From: JADJEI01 sp035328465
GTDB lineage: Bacteria > Bacteroidota > Ignavibacteria > Ignavibacteriales > Ignavibacteriaceae
Assembly: GCA_035328465.1 (NCBI GenBank)
Contig: DAOLIQ010000022.1
Coordinates: 1-38,778, forward strand
DNA length: 38,778 nucleotides
Direction of reading: 5' to 3'
Positions 8,605 through 17,659 of this stretch are shown piece by piece. How positions within the stretch are numbered: position 1 is the stretch's first letter; every line of letters begins with the position of its first letter. A program made the translations under genes and the position numbers. The notes beneath the pieces were generated by a model, which was given only the letters and a program-made list of their open reading frames with translations, had not been told where the DNA came from and did not search any database.

Positions 8605-11600
8605 TTATTTTTGATTTGTATTTTCTTCTGCGCCCAAAGAAGCAAGCTGTTCGTAATGTTTCCATCTTTGAACTACATCATCCTGAGCTTCTGCAATCAG
8701 TTTTTCTGCTTCAACAGGATGGGATTTGGTCAACATTTTGTATCGGGTCTCGAGATAAGCATAATCTTTCAAAGGAATTTTCAATCCTTTAGAATCAAGT
8801 TTAAATGGATTTTTTCCTTCGGCTTCCCAATCCGGATGATATCTGTAAAGCTGCCAGTAACCCGAATCAACTGCTGCTTTTTGATTCTGCATTGCGGTAC
8901 CCATATTTATTCCGTGAGCTATACAGTGACTGTAGGCGATAATTATTGATGGTCCTTCGTATGCTTCTGCTTCCAGAAATGCTCTTAATGTATGCTGATC
9001 ATTTGAGCCCATTGCTACTTTTGCTACGTAAACATTTCCATAAGACATTGCCATCAGACCCAAATCTTTCTTAGCTTGCGGCTTTCCAGATGCAGCAAAT
9101 TTTGCTACTGCCCCTCGAGGAGTCGATTTCGAACATTGCCCGCCTGTGTTAGAATAAACTTCGGTGTCAAGCACAAGTATATTTACGTTTGCACCAGAGG
9201 CAAGTACGTGATCCAATCCACCGTAACCGATATCATAAGCCCATCCATCACCACCCATGATCCAAACAGATTTTTTTACGAGGTAATCAGAAAGACTTAA
9301 CAGGTTTTTTAAATCGTTTGATTTTGCATTAGAGTTCGAACTAATCAATTCGTTCAATTTATTATTCAATATTCTAACTCGTTCACGCTGATCATAAATA
9401 TCGGATTCATCATTCTGTTTTGCATTAATAATTTCATCAACGAATGATTGTCCGATCTCAGCGGCAAATTTTACTAACAATTCTTTGGCGCGTTCTTTAT
9501 GTTTATCAATTGCTATTCTAAAACCGTAACCAAACTCTGCATTATCTTCAAACAGCGAGTTTGACCAGGCAGGTCCTCTTCCATTTGCATCAACAGCCCA
9601 GGGGGTGGTAGGAAGATTTCCTCCATAAATCGATGAACAGCCGGTTGCGTTTGCAATCACTGCGCGGTCACCAAAAAGCTGACTTACTAATTTTACATAA
9701 GGAGTCTCGCCGCATCCTGAACAAGCACCGCTGAATTCAAAAAGCGGGCGAAGGAATTGCGAATCTTTAATTTTTCCAACGTTCACTTTTTTTCTATCAA
9801 GATCTGGAATTTTCAGAAAGAAATCCCAGTTAGCTCTTTCTTGTTCGCGCAGAGGGAATTGCTCTTTCATATTAATTGCTTTATACTTCGTCTCTTTTTT
9901 ATTTTTTGCAGGACAAACATCAACACAGATTCCGCAGCCGGTACAATCCTCCACAGCTACTTGAAGGCTGTAAATCATCCCGTCACCGTAATCCTTTGAT
10001 TTAAATTTTGTTGATTTAAAATTCGAAGGGGCATTTTCCAAATATTTTTCTTCGTAAACTTTAGCTCTTATAGTAGCGTGAGGACAAACCATAACACATT
10101 TGTTGCACTGAATGCAGGTCTCTGAATCCCAGACAGGAACTTCGAGAGCTATATTTCTTTTTTCCCACTGAGTTGTTGCAAGAGGATAAGTCCCATCAAC
10201 AGGCATTTTACTAACAGGGAGGAGGTCGCCTTCACCTGCAATCATTTTTGCAGTTACATCGTGAACAAAAGCTGGAGCATTCTCAGAGACTGCAGGCTGC
10301 AATTGTCTTTTGCTTGTAATTTTATTTGGGACTGTTACTTCAAATAAATTATCTAGCGTTTGATCAACAGCAGCAAAATTCATTTGAACAATTTTATCGC
10401 CTTTTGCGCCGTAAGTTTTTTTAATCGAGTTTTTAATTAATTGTATTGCCTCATCTTTAGGGAAAATATTTGAAATTGCAAAGAAGCACGTTTGCATAAT
10501 TGTATTGATGCGAACACCCATCCCTGTTTGGTTGGCAACTGTGTAAGCGTCAATGATGAAAAGTTTCATCTTCTTTTCAATTAAATCTTTTTGAACTTTT
10601 TCGGGAAGTGAATCCCAAACTTCTTCTTTCGGAACCTTTGTGTTCAAGAGAAAAGTTGCATTTAACGCTGCTTGTCGAAGCATATCTGTTTTTTCCAAAA
10701 ATTCCTGCTGATGACAGGCAATAAAGTTAGCTTTATTAATAAGATAAGTTGATTTAATATTTTTAGGACCAAATCTAAGGTGGGAGACAGTCATCGAGCC
10801 TGATTTCTTTGAATCATAAACAAAATAACCCTGCGCAAAGTAATCAGTTCCTTCGCCAATAATTTTTATCGAATTTTTATTTGCACCAACAGTTCCATCT
10901 GCCCCAAGCCCATAAAATTGTCCGCGAAATGTTTCTTCAGATTCTACCGAGAAGGAGGGATCAAAATCAAGGCTGGTATTCGTAACGTCTTCAATGATTC
11001 CTATAGTAAAATGATTTTTTGGTTTTTCAAGATTTAGATTATCAAAAACAGCTTTAATCATTGCAGGAGTAAATTCCTTTGAGGATAAGCCAAAGCGTCC
11101 GCCAACTATTTTTGGATAAGCAAATTGAAGATCGCCATTAATGTGTGTTTCAGAAATCGCATTTACTATGTCCAGATAAAGTGGTTCACCGCCGGCTCCG
11201 GGTTCTTTTGTGCGATCGAGAACGGCAATTGACTTTGTGGTTTTGGGTAATATTTTAATAAAATGATTTAAAGAAAATGGTCTGTACAATCTCACTTTAA
11301 CTAACCCTACCTTTTCACCTTTTGCAGCAAGATTGTTTACTGTTTCCTCTGCGGCTTCTGCCCCAGAACCCATCATCACGATAATTCTTTCAGCATCTTC
11401 AGCACCTATGTAATCAAATAGATGATATTGTCTTCCAACTAATTTTGCAAACTTATCCATTTGTTTTTGGACAATATCGGGACAGGCATTGTAGAATGGA
11501 TTGACAGTTTCTCTTCCTTGAAAATAAACGTCGGGGTTCTGTGCAGCACCGCGCATAAAGGGTTTGTCTGGTGATAAACCTCTTAGACGATGTTCTCTAA

Positions 11601-12198
11601 CAAGATTATCGTCAATCATCGCAATCATATCTTCTTTAGAGAGTTCTTCAATTTTCATCACTTCGTGCGAGGTTCTGAATCCATCAAAGAAATGTAAGAA
11701 TGGAACGCGTGCTTCCAGCGTTGCTGCCTGAGCAATCAGTGCAAAGTCCATTACTTCCTGTACACTGTTCGAACATAACATTGCAAAGCCTGTTGAACGG
11801 GTAGCCATTACATCACTATGATCACCAAAGATCGAAAGTGCTTGTGCAGCAATTGATCTTGCAGAAACATGAAATACTGTAGAAGTAAGTTCGCCTGCTA
11901 TCTTGAACATGTTGGGAATCATCAAAAGTAAACCCTGCGAAGCGGTGAAAGTTGTCGTCAATGCTCCGGTTTGAAGTGCGCCATGGACACTGCCTGAAGC
12001 CCCCCCTTCACTCTGAAGTTCTTTTACTGTTGGAACCGTATCCCAAATATTTTTTCTTCCCATTGCCATCCACGAGTCACACCATTCGCCCATATTTGAG
12101 GAAGGAGTGATGGGATAAATTGCTATTACTTCATTAGTATTATATGCAACATGAGCAGCAGCTTCATTTCCGTCTATTGTTACTTTTTTTCTTTCCAT
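8605..12198 (-). CDS. nifJ: Pyruvate:ferredoxin (flavodoxin) oxidoreductase, single-chain
   Basis: The 1197-residue protein has the full length of homodimeric PFOR, which converts pyruvate and CoA to acetyl-CoA and CO2 with reduction of ferredoxin, or the reverse. The N-terminal pyruvate-binding domain has YPITPSSNMGEW. The middle holds two ferredoxin-type 4Fe-4S sites: Cys695, 698, 701 and 705 (CIQCNKCVMVCPH), and Cys752, 755, 758 and 762 (CTGCGICVDVCP). The C-terminal TPP domain has CSGCGE (Cys826, Cys829) for the third cluster, GDGWAYDIGYGGLDH for TPP/Mg2+ binding, and VYSNTGGQCSKSTP. All clusters appear intact. The enzyme points to an anaerobic or facultative metabolism. It is first in an operon with the dihydroorotate dehydrogenase-like gene. 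Confidence 0.97.
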   Translation of the reverse strand: MERKKVTIDGNEAAAHVAYNTNEVIAIYPITPSSNMGEWCDSWMAMGRKNIWDTVPTVKELQSEGGASGSVHGALQTGALTTTFTASQGLLLMIPNMFKIAGELTSTVFHVSARSIAAQALSIFGDHSDVMATRSTGFAMLCSNSVQEVMDFALIAQAATLEARVPFLHFFDGFRTSHEVMKIEELSKEDMIAMIDDNLVREHRLRGLSPDKPFMRGAAQNPDVYFQGRETVNPFYNACPDIVQKQMDKFAKLVGRQYHLFDYIGAEDAERIIVMMGSGAEAAEETVNNLAAKGEKVGLVKVRLYRPFSLNHFIKILPKTTKSIAVLDRTKEPGAGGEPLYLDIVNAISETHINGDLQFAYPKIVGGRFGLSSKEFTPAMIKAVFDNLNLEKPKNHFTIGIIEDVTNTSLDFDPSFSVESEETFRGQFYGLGADGTVGANKNSIKIIGEGTDYFAQGYFVYDSKKSGSMTVSHLRFGPKNIKSTYLINKANFIACHQQEFLEKTDMLRQAALNATFLLNTKVPKEEVWDSLPEKVQKDLIEKKMKLFIIDAYTVANQTGMGVRINTIMQTCFFAISNIFPKDEAIQLIKNSIKKTYGAKGDKIVQMNFAAVDQTLDNLFEVTVPNKITSKRQLQPAVSENAPAFVHDVTAKMIAGEGDLLPVSKMPVDGTYPLATTQWEKRNIALEVPVWDSETCIQCNKCVMVCPHATIRAKVYEEKYLENAPSNFKSTKFKSKDYGDGMIYSLQVAVEDCTGCGICVDVCPAKNKKETKYKAINMKEQFPLREQERANWDFFLKIPDLDRKKVNVGKIKDSQFLRPLFEFSGACSGCGETPYVKLVSQLFGDRAVIANATGCSSIYGGNLPTTPWAVDANGRGPAWSNSLFEDNAEFGYGFRIAIDKHKERAKELLVKFAAEIGQSFVDEIINAKQNDESDIYDQRERVRILNNKLNELISSNSNAKSNDLKNLLSLSDYLVKKSVWIMGGDGWAYDIGYGGLDHVLASGANVNILVLDTEVYSNTGGQCSKSTPRGAVAKFAASGKPQAKKDLGLMAMSYGNVYVAKVAMGSNDQHTLRAFLEAEAYEGPSIIIAYSHCIAHGINMGTAMQNQKAAVDSGYWQLYRYHPDWEAEGKNPFKLDSKGLKIPLKDYAYLETRYKMLTKSHPVEAEKLIAEAQDDVVQRWKHYEQLASLGAEENTNQK

Positions 12199-12509
12199 TT
12201 CGTTTCCATTAGAATTGTTATATTTTCCACTAGAATTAAGTTCCTGTAATCAGCCAAAACTATACCAATAAAAACATGCCGAAATCATTGATTAAACCAA
12301 TTATTATCAAATGTTTTTATCAATTAAAAGAAATGAAACTTCTCTATTTCTTGAAATTGAGAATAATAATGTGATCTGTAATAATTGAAAATGATTAGAA
12401 ATGTTTGATGATTCCAACTAATTGAAAGGGAACCCAATGACCTCCAGTATGAATTTACATAGCAATCAGCTATTTTTTGCCATTAAAAATATTTTTGAAG
12501 AGAATAATT
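12199..12509. other. 311-bp divergent intergenic region
   Basis: AT-rich spacer between the divergent nifJ (-) and PH-domain (+) genes; promoters for both must lie here. The closest match to the Bacteroidetes -7 box on the plus strand is TATTTTTTG at 12471-12479, one base longer than TAnnTTTG, without a convincing TTTG at -33. No convincing box was found for nifJ. No RNA gene, repeat or missed open frame was seen. Confidence 0.5.
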
Positions 12510-13106
12510 ATGAGAACACTGCTTAAAACCAATGAAAAAATAATTTTTAAAACCTACAAACATTGGCTCGTACTGGTTCCTGCAGCATTAATTGCGCTGC
12601 TTATTTCGGGTTTTAGTTTATACTTTTATTTCTCAGCAGAGAAAAAAAATATTATTTATCTTTTATTAGTACTTTTTGCTGTTGGCTTTTTTGTTTATAA
12701 ATATTTTGAAAGACTTTACGATGTTTGGGTTGTTACTAATTTGAGAGTGATTGATGAAGAGGGGGTATTTTCGATTAAAGCCAAAGAGAGTCCGCTGGAA
12801 AAAATAAATAACACTTCCTATCAACAAAGTTTTTTGGGAAGAATTATGAAATATGGTAACGTTCAAATTCAGACGGCTGCCGAATTGGGAATGACAAACT
12901 ATTCCTTTTTGATGTATCCCAATAAATTAAAAGATGCAATTACCACAGCACAGGAAGAATATAAAATATATCAGCTAAAGCTTCGCTCGGATTCTTACTC
13001 ACCAGATGAGGCAACCAAAGTCTGTCCGTTTTGTGCCGAAACTATTAAAGCTAAGGCTGTCGTTTGCAGATATTGCGGTAAAGAATTACCTGCTCCAACA
13101 GCTTAA
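12510..13106 (+). CDS. PH-domain (bPH2/YdbT-like) membrane protein with C-terminal zinc ribbon
   Basis: The 198-residue protein has two transmembrane segments at about 24-43 and 49-64, then a bacterial PH-like domain (VVTNLRVIDEEGVFSIKAKE, the usual xxTxxRlixxxGxxs pattern). It ends in a zinc ribbon with two CxxC knuckles (CPFCAETIKAKAVVCRYCG). The function is unknown; such proteins are small membrane-associated proteins whose zinc ribbon may bind protein or nucleic acid. The start at ATG 12510 is chosen because GAAGAG precedes it at proper spacing; an upstream TTG at 12477 would add eleven residues without a ribosome site. The next gene starts 48 bp downstream, after a 14-bp palindrome, so it may be separate from the heme operon. 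Confidence 0.7.
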   Translation: MRTLLKTNEKIIFKTYKHWLVLVPAALIALLISGFSLYFYFSAEKKNIIYLLLVLFAVGFFVYKYFERLYDVWVVTNLRVIDEEGVFSIKAKESPLEKINNTSYQQSFLGRIMKYGNVQIQTAAELGMTNYSFLMYPNKLKDAITTAQEEYKIYQLKLRSDSYSPDEATKVCPFCAETIKAKAVVCRYCGKELPAPTA

Positions 13107-13117
13107 TTTTATTTTAG

Positions 13118-13131
13118 CACTTAATTAAGTG
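13118..13131. promoter_or_regulatory. 14-bp perfect palindrome before the heme operon
   Basis: CACTTAATTAAGTG is self-complementary and lies 23 bp before the start of the first heme-operon gene. This position suits an operator, but the sequence is AT-rich and palindromes of this length can arise by chance. Confidence 0.25.
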
Positions 13132-13154
13132 ATCAATAAAAAATAATTACTAAA

Positions 13155-13979
13155 ATGAAAACCGTAATAGACATAATAAATATTGTTCTTCCATTCAGTT
13201 ATTTACTAACTTTTTCAATCTATACTTATGATTTTATGAAGGGGACAAAACATTTCACAAATTCGAAACGACTGTTTTTGTTTCTTACATTACTTTTGCA
13301 TGCAGCGTACTTGTTAATGCGTACAATTGAATTTAACCACCCTCCAATAACTAATGTATTCGAAATATTTACTGTGCTTGCTTTCGCTATTAGTTTTTCA
13401 TATTTCGTATTAGAATTAGTAACTGATATAAGAGGAACAGGACCATTTATTATCATCATTTCTATTATCTTCCAAATAATTTCAACTATATTTATTCAAG
13501 ATTTGCTCATTGTTAAAGAAGTGCTTCGCAGTAATCTGCTTGGCTCTCATGTACTTAGTGCTTTGATTGGATACTCCGGAATTACTATTTCGGCTGTTTA
13601 TGGATTTTTATATCTAACTCTTTACAAAGATTTAAAGTATAATAGATTTGGTTTAGTTTTTAATCGTTTACCATCGCTCGAAATTCTTGAAAAATTAAGT
13701 TTCTACTCAGCGGTAATCGGATTCTGCCTGCTTACAATAGCAATTACTATTGGTATCATTTGGCTGCCGACTGCTTTTCCTGATTTTTCTTATACAGATC
13801 CCAAACTTGTTGGTACCTTAATAGTCTGGCTTCTTTACGGAATTGGTATCCTTAGTAAGTTGTGGGGAAAACTTCGTGGAAGAAAATTAATCTTATTATC
13901 CATCGTCGGATTTATTATTGCAATTTTATCTACTTCGCTTTCTAATTTTTTAGCAAAAAGTTTTCATTCATTTTATTAA
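13155..13979 (+). CDS. Cytochrome c assembly (CcsA/HemX-like) integral membrane protein
   Basis: The 274-residue protein has about eight transmembrane segments and two histidines in the usual places of the CcsA/HemX family: LLLHAAYLLMR (His49), and SHVLSALIGYSG in the middle of the chain. HemX proteins lie directly before hemA in many bacteria and are implicated in controlling glutamyl-tRNA reductase levels; CcsA proteins handle heme for cytochrome c maturation. Position immediately upstream of hemA (5 bp apart) favours HemX. The WWD signature expected of a heme-handling CcsA is not evident here, which also argues for the HemX side. The start ATG has no clear Shine-Dalgarno. Confidence 0.8.
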   Translation: MKTVIDIINIVLPFSYLLTFSIYTYDFMKGTKHFTNSKRLFLFLTLLLHAAYLLMRTIEFNHPPITNVFEIFTVLAFAISFSYFVLELVTDIRGTGPFIIIISIIFQIISTIFIQDLLIVKEVLRSNLLGSHVLSALIGYSGITISAVYGFLYLTLYKDLKYNRFGLVFNRLPSLEILEKLSFYSAVIGFCLLTIAITIGIIWLPTAFPDFSYTDPKLVGTLIVWLLYGIGILSKLWGKLRGRKLILLSIVGFIIAILSTSLSNFLAKSFHSFY

Positions 13980-13984
13980 CCTCA

Positions 13985-15280
13985 ATGAATCTGTTTTCTG
14001 TTTCAATAAATCATCGTACAGCACCGGTCGAACTGAGAGAATCTCTTCATCTCAGCAAGGATGAAGTGAGTTATCTTATTTCGAAATATAAAGAAGGGTT
14101 ACTTGGGGAAGGACTAATTATTTCTACCTGTAACCGAACAGAAATTTACGGAGTTCCATCAGGAAATAATTTTTCCCACTCTGATATTCAAAAGCTTTTA
14201 GTCGAATTTAAAAGTGATAAAATATCCGGGGAAGAAAATTTTCAAAATTTCTTTGCCCGTGATTCTGTTAAACATTTATTTAGTGTGGCTTGCGGAATTG
14301 ATTCTCTTCTAATCGGTGATAATCAGATTTTTAAACAAGTGAAAGATTCTTTTCAAATTGCCGAAGAACAAAAGTTCACCGGAACATTAATGAAAAAACT
14401 TTTTGATTCTGCCTTGCGCGTTGGTAAACGAGCAATTACCGAAACAGCTATCAGCGAAGGTGCTGTAACAATTAGCTTTGCCGCTGTTCAGCTTATTGAA
14501 AAAATATTTTCATCTCTTTCTAAAAAAACCGCAATTGTTATTGGTGCCGGTGAAACAGGCGAACTGGCAGCGCGTCACCTTGTGGACAGAAATATAGGCA
14601 AGCTGTTGATTACAAACAGAACATTTGAAAAAGCTGAAAAATTAGCCGATGAATTACATGGCAAACCAATTAGGTTCGAGGACTTTAAGCAGCATCTGCA
14701 TATTTGTGATATCATCATCAGCGCAACGAGTTCTGACAACCTGATCCTGACAAGAAGTGATATTAATTCCGCTATGAAGAAAAGAAATTATGCTTCACTT
14801 GTAATTGCTGATGTCGCTATCCCAAGAGATATTGATCCCGAATGTAAAAAAATTGATTATGTATTTTATCATGATATTGATTCACTAAATATTATTGTTG
14901 ATCAAAATCTTGCCAAACGTAAAAATGAAATTCCAAAAGTTCAAAAAATAATTGAAGAAGAGACAGAGAACTTTTTTAATTGGTTCAACTCGCTTCAAGC
15001 TGCACCAACTATAAAAGACCTTCATGATTATTTTGAAGCAGTAAGAGCAGAAGAAGTAGAAAAAAATATAAACAAATTTTCTGAAGCAGATAAAGAAAAA
15101 TTCGAAATAATTACTAAAAGAATAATTAATAAATTACTTCATCACCCTACAATTGCGCTTCGTAAAGCTGCGAGTGAAGAACAAAATACAAATGAAGTTG
15201 TGGAAAAAATTAACTTGGTGCGTGAATTATTTGGAATTGATCATTCAACAAATAAAATAAATAAAGAAAAGAATAAGTGA
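13985..15280 (+). CDS. hemA: Glutamyl-tRNA reductase
   Basis: The 431-residue protein is the usual length for GluTR, which reduces glutamyl-tRNA to glutamate-1-semialdehyde using NADPH, the first step of C5-pathway tetrapyrrole synthesis. It shows the N-terminal catalytic domain with SINHRTAPVELRE and the nucleophile Cys49 in STCNRTEIYG; then FSVACGIDSLLIGDNQI, the NADPH-binding loop VIGAGETGELAARHL, and TNRTFEKAEKLA. A C-terminal dimerisation helix region ends in LLHHPTIALRKAA. It is translationally coupled to hemC: the GTG start of hemC overlaps its TGA stop (GTGA at 15277-15280). Confidence 0.97.
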   Translation: MNLFSVSINHRTAPVELRESLHLSKDEVSYLISKYKEGLLGEGLIISTCNRTEIYGVPSGNNFSHSDIQKLLVEFKSDKISGEENFQNFFARDSVKHLFSVACGIDSLLIGDNQIFKQVKDSFQIAEEQKFTGTLMKKLFDSALRVGKRAITETAISEGAVTISFAAVQLIEKIFSSLSKKTAIVIGAGETGELAARHLVDRNIGKLLITNRTFEKAEKLADELHGKPIRFEDFKQHLHICDIIISATSSDNLILTRSDINSAMKKRNYASLVIADVAIPRDIDPECKKIDYVFYHDIDSLNIIVDQNLAKRKNEIPKVQKIIEEETENFFNWFNSLQAAPTIKDLHDYFEAVRAEEVEKNINKFSEADKEKFEIITKRIINKLLHHPTIALRKAASEEQNTNEVVEKINLVRELFGIDHSTNKINKEKNK

Positions 15281-16215
15281 AGAAGAAAATAGTCATCGGC
15301 TCAAGAGGAAGCGAACTTGCTTTGTGGCAGGCAAATTTTATTAAATCATCTCTGGAGAAAAATAATCATTCTGTTGATGTTGAAATTAAAATAATCAAAA
15401 CGAAAGGCGATAAAATTCTCGACGTCGCTCTTTCCAAAATTGGTGATAAATCTCTTTTCACAAAAGAACTTGAAGTTGAACTGCTAAGCGGCCGCATTGA
15501 CTTAGCAGTCCACAGCCTGAAAGATCTGCAGACAACCTTACAGGACAAACTTCAACTAACTTGTGTCACCAAACGACATCCGGTTGAAGATGTTTTAATC
15601 GCACGAAAGAAAGGTGTTACAATTCATAATTTGAAGGAGGGTGCAATTGTAGCAACAGGATCATTGCGGCGCCGATGCCAACTTTTACACATTCGTCCGG
15701 ATATTCGAATTGTTGAACTTAGAGGGAATGTTCCTTCCAGAATTCAGAAATTTTTAGATTCGGATTGGGATGCAATTATACTTGCACGGGCAGGTGTTGA
15801 AAGACTAAAATTGAGTAGATATATTTCTTCAATAATTAGTACAAAAGATATACTTCCGGCCGTTGGGCAAGGCGCTTTAGGATTAGAAACACGCAAAGAC
15901 AACTTTGAAATAAATGAGATATTACTCTCACTTCATAACGAAAATACTTATATCGCAGTAGCTGCCGAACGTGCACTTTTGAAAACTCTTGAAGGCGGCT
16001 GCCAGGTTCCTATCGGAGCTTTTGCCGAAGTGAAATCGAGCGGCTTGTATCTTGACGCTCTCGTTGGCTCACTGGATGGTTCATTAACTTTTAGAAAGAA
16101 AATTCGCGGAAGCAAATTTAATCCTGAAAAATTAGGCCAATCGCTCGCAAAGGAATTATTGAAGGCTGGTGCTAAAAAAATATTAGACGAAGTTTATTTA
16201 ACAGTCAGGAATTAA
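15277..16215 (+). CDS. hemC: Hydroxymethylbilane synthase (porphobilinogen deaminase)
   Basis: The 312-residue protein joins four porphobilinogen units into hydroxymethylbilane on a dipyrromethane cofactor. Visible landmarks are GSRGSELALWQ, FTKELEVELL, HSLKDLQT (catalytic Asp83), GSLRRRCQL (arginine cluster for acidic side chains), RGNVPSRIQK, and Cys242 in LEGGCQVPIGAFAE, which anchors the cofactor. It starts with GTG at 15277, overlapping the hemA stop. An unrelated lipoprotein gene follows 2 bp later, before hemD. Confidence 0.97.
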   Translation: MKKKIVIGSRGSELALWQANFIKSSLEKNNHSVDVEIKIIKTKGDKILDVALSKIGDKSLFTKELEVELLSGRIDLAVHSLKDLQTTLQDKLQLTCVTKRHPVEDVLIARKKGVTIHNLKEGAIVATGSLRRRCQLLHIRPDIRIVELRGNVPSRIQKFLDSDWDAIILARAGVERLKLSRYISSIISTKDILPAVGQGALGLETRKDNFEINEILLSLHNENTYIAVAAERALLKTLEGGCQVPIGAFAEVKSSGLYLDALVGSLDGSLTFRKKIRGSKFNPEKLGQSLAKELLKAGAKKILDEVYLTVRN

Positions 16216-16217
16216 TT

Positions 16218-16838
16218 ATGAAAAATTATAATCGTTATATCAATATATTTTCTTTTTTACTTCTATCCATTTCGTTATCCATAGTTTTAATATCTTGTAC
16301 TTGCAGCAAATGCGGACAACAGCAGGAAGCAGTTGTTCCTTTAGAAATTTTACAAAAAGCAAATGCTTTCATCATTGCAAAAACGGGAGAAGATTTTTTC
16401 AAGAATTACATTTCGCCGGATTTTTATCGAACAAAATTTGTCTCGCCGCATTATGAAATGGTTTATCGTTTTTTTATTCCTGATAAGCCATTTGTTGACA
16501 ACCTGATTCAGTTTTCAATAGATACTCTCGGCAATATTAATACGAAGCGGGAAATAATAGGTATCCCGGAATATTTACTTTCGCCCGAATCGTGTCAATT
16601 TAATATTGATGAAGATAGAGCAAGAGTAATTGCTGCTGAAGATAAACTTGAGGATGGGGTGAAAGACTGGAAGGTCGGCTTTGTCTGGGATGTAAAATAT
16701 AATCGTTACACCTGGCATGTTCTTGCGACTTTTTATGAATTGAAATATGATGATGGCTACAAAGGCAATGGTCGTGAACTCATTATCGATCCAAATTCCG
16801 GTGAGGTGCTCGCACGAAATGATTGGAAAATTAATTGA
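16218..16838 (+). CDS. Unrecognised lipoprotein inside the heme operon
   Basis: I do not recognise this 206-residue protein. It has a positively charged start, a hydrophobic stretch at about 10-24 and a lipobox LISC with Cys27, so it should be a lipid-anchored envelope protein. The first residues of the mature part are cysteine-rich (CTCSKCG: Cys27, 29, 32). The remainder is soluble, with tryptophan- and tyrosine-rich segments (DWKVGFVWDVKYNRYTWHV) and an end GRELIIDPNSGEVLARNDWKI that recalls the last strand of PepSY-like domains. It lies 2 bp after hemC and 33 bp before hemD on the same strand, so it should be co-transcribed with tetrapyrrole synthesis. The N-terminal cysteines could bind a metal or heme, but no canonical CxxCH is present. 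Confidence 0.6.
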   Translation: MKNYNRYINIFSFLLLSISLSIVLISCTCSKCGQQQEAVVPLEILQKANAFIIAKTGEDFFKNYISPDFYRTKFVSPHYEMVYRFFIPDKPFVDNLIQFSIDTLGNINTKREIIGIPEYLLSPESCQFNIDEDRARVIAAEDKLEDGVKDWKVGFVWDVKYNRYTWHVLATFYELKYDDGYKGNGRELIIDPNSGEVLARNDWKIN

Positions 16839-16871
16839 GATCCCTTCAGGCAGTAATTGCTTTTACTTAAT

Positions 16872-17642
16872 ATGCTGCCGCTGAAAAGCAAAACGGTGGT
16901 CATTTGCCGCTCACTTGAGCAGTCATCTGAATTATCAGATAAATTAACACGGCTCGGTGCTCAAGTCATTAGCTTTCCGACAATAAAAATTTTACCTCCT
17001 GTGGACTGGACAGAAATTGACAAAGCTATTTGCTCAATAAAATATTTTGACTTTATTATATTTACTTCTGCAAATGCGGTAAAAAGTTTTTACTCAAGAT
17101 TTTCAAATATCAAATTAATGGTTGATTTTGCTGATGTTCCAGTAATTTGTGTTGGCGGCAAAACTAAAATTGTTTGTGAGCAGCTTGGAATAAATGTAAA
17201 GTTTATTCCGGATGATTTCTCTTCAGAAGGCATTATAAATAAATTTAAAAATATTTTAACGGGCAGAAAAGTTTTGTACCCCCGATCTTCTATCGGTAGA
17301 AAAGAAATAATTACTCAACTTGAATTATTAGGAACTGAAATTACTACGATTGATATTTACAGAACGATCGCACCATCTGATTTGGAATTGGAGGAAGCAC
17401 GTTTGTTGCTGATAAAAGCTGTTGTTGACATTTTTATTTTTACAAGCCCATCAACATTTGAAAATTTTTTAATTCTTCAGAATATTGAAGATCCTGGAAA
17501 TTATTTTTCGAAAAAGATTGTTGCTGCAATCGGTCCAACAACCAAAAAAGCAATCGAGAAAAAAAATGTTAAAGTTTCAATCATACCGCAAGTTCATTCG
17601 ATAGATGGATTGGTGACTGCCATTACAGATTATTTCTCATAA
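16872..17642 (+). CDS. hemD: Uroporphyrinogen-III synthase
   Basis: The 256-residue protein has the two-lobed HemD pattern: VVICRSLEQSSELSDKLTRLGA at the start, DFIIFTSANAVKSFYSRF in lobe one, VICVGGKTKIV, LYPRSSIGRKEI, DIFIFTSPSTFENFL, and AAIGPTTKKAIEKKNVKV near the end. It cyclises hydroxymethylbilane with inversion of ring D. The family is poorly conserved in sequence, so the call also rests on its place between hemC and hemE. The ATG at 16872 matches the family start; a TTG at 16857 has an AGG a few bases upstream and cannot be excluded. Confidence 0.9.
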   Translation: MLPLKSKTVVICRSLEQSSELSDKLTRLGAQVISFPTIKILPPVDWTEIDKAICSIKYFDFIIFTSANAVKSFYSRFSNIKLMVDFADVPVICVGGKTKIVCEQLGINVKFIPDDFSSEGIINKFKNILTGRKVLYPRSSIGRKEIITQLELLGTEITTIDIYRTIAPSDLELEEARLLLIKAVVDIFIFTSPSTFENFLILQNIEDPGNYFSKKIVAAIGPTTKKAIEKKNVKVSIIPQVHSIDGLVTAITDYFS

Positions 17643-17659
17643 ATTAAAAAGGAACCCTT

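Noticed and set aside
8571..8645. Extended N-terminus of the dihydroorotate dehydrogenase-like protein
   Set aside because: It overlaps nifJ, is unlike the family start, and the ATG at 8570 has a better context.
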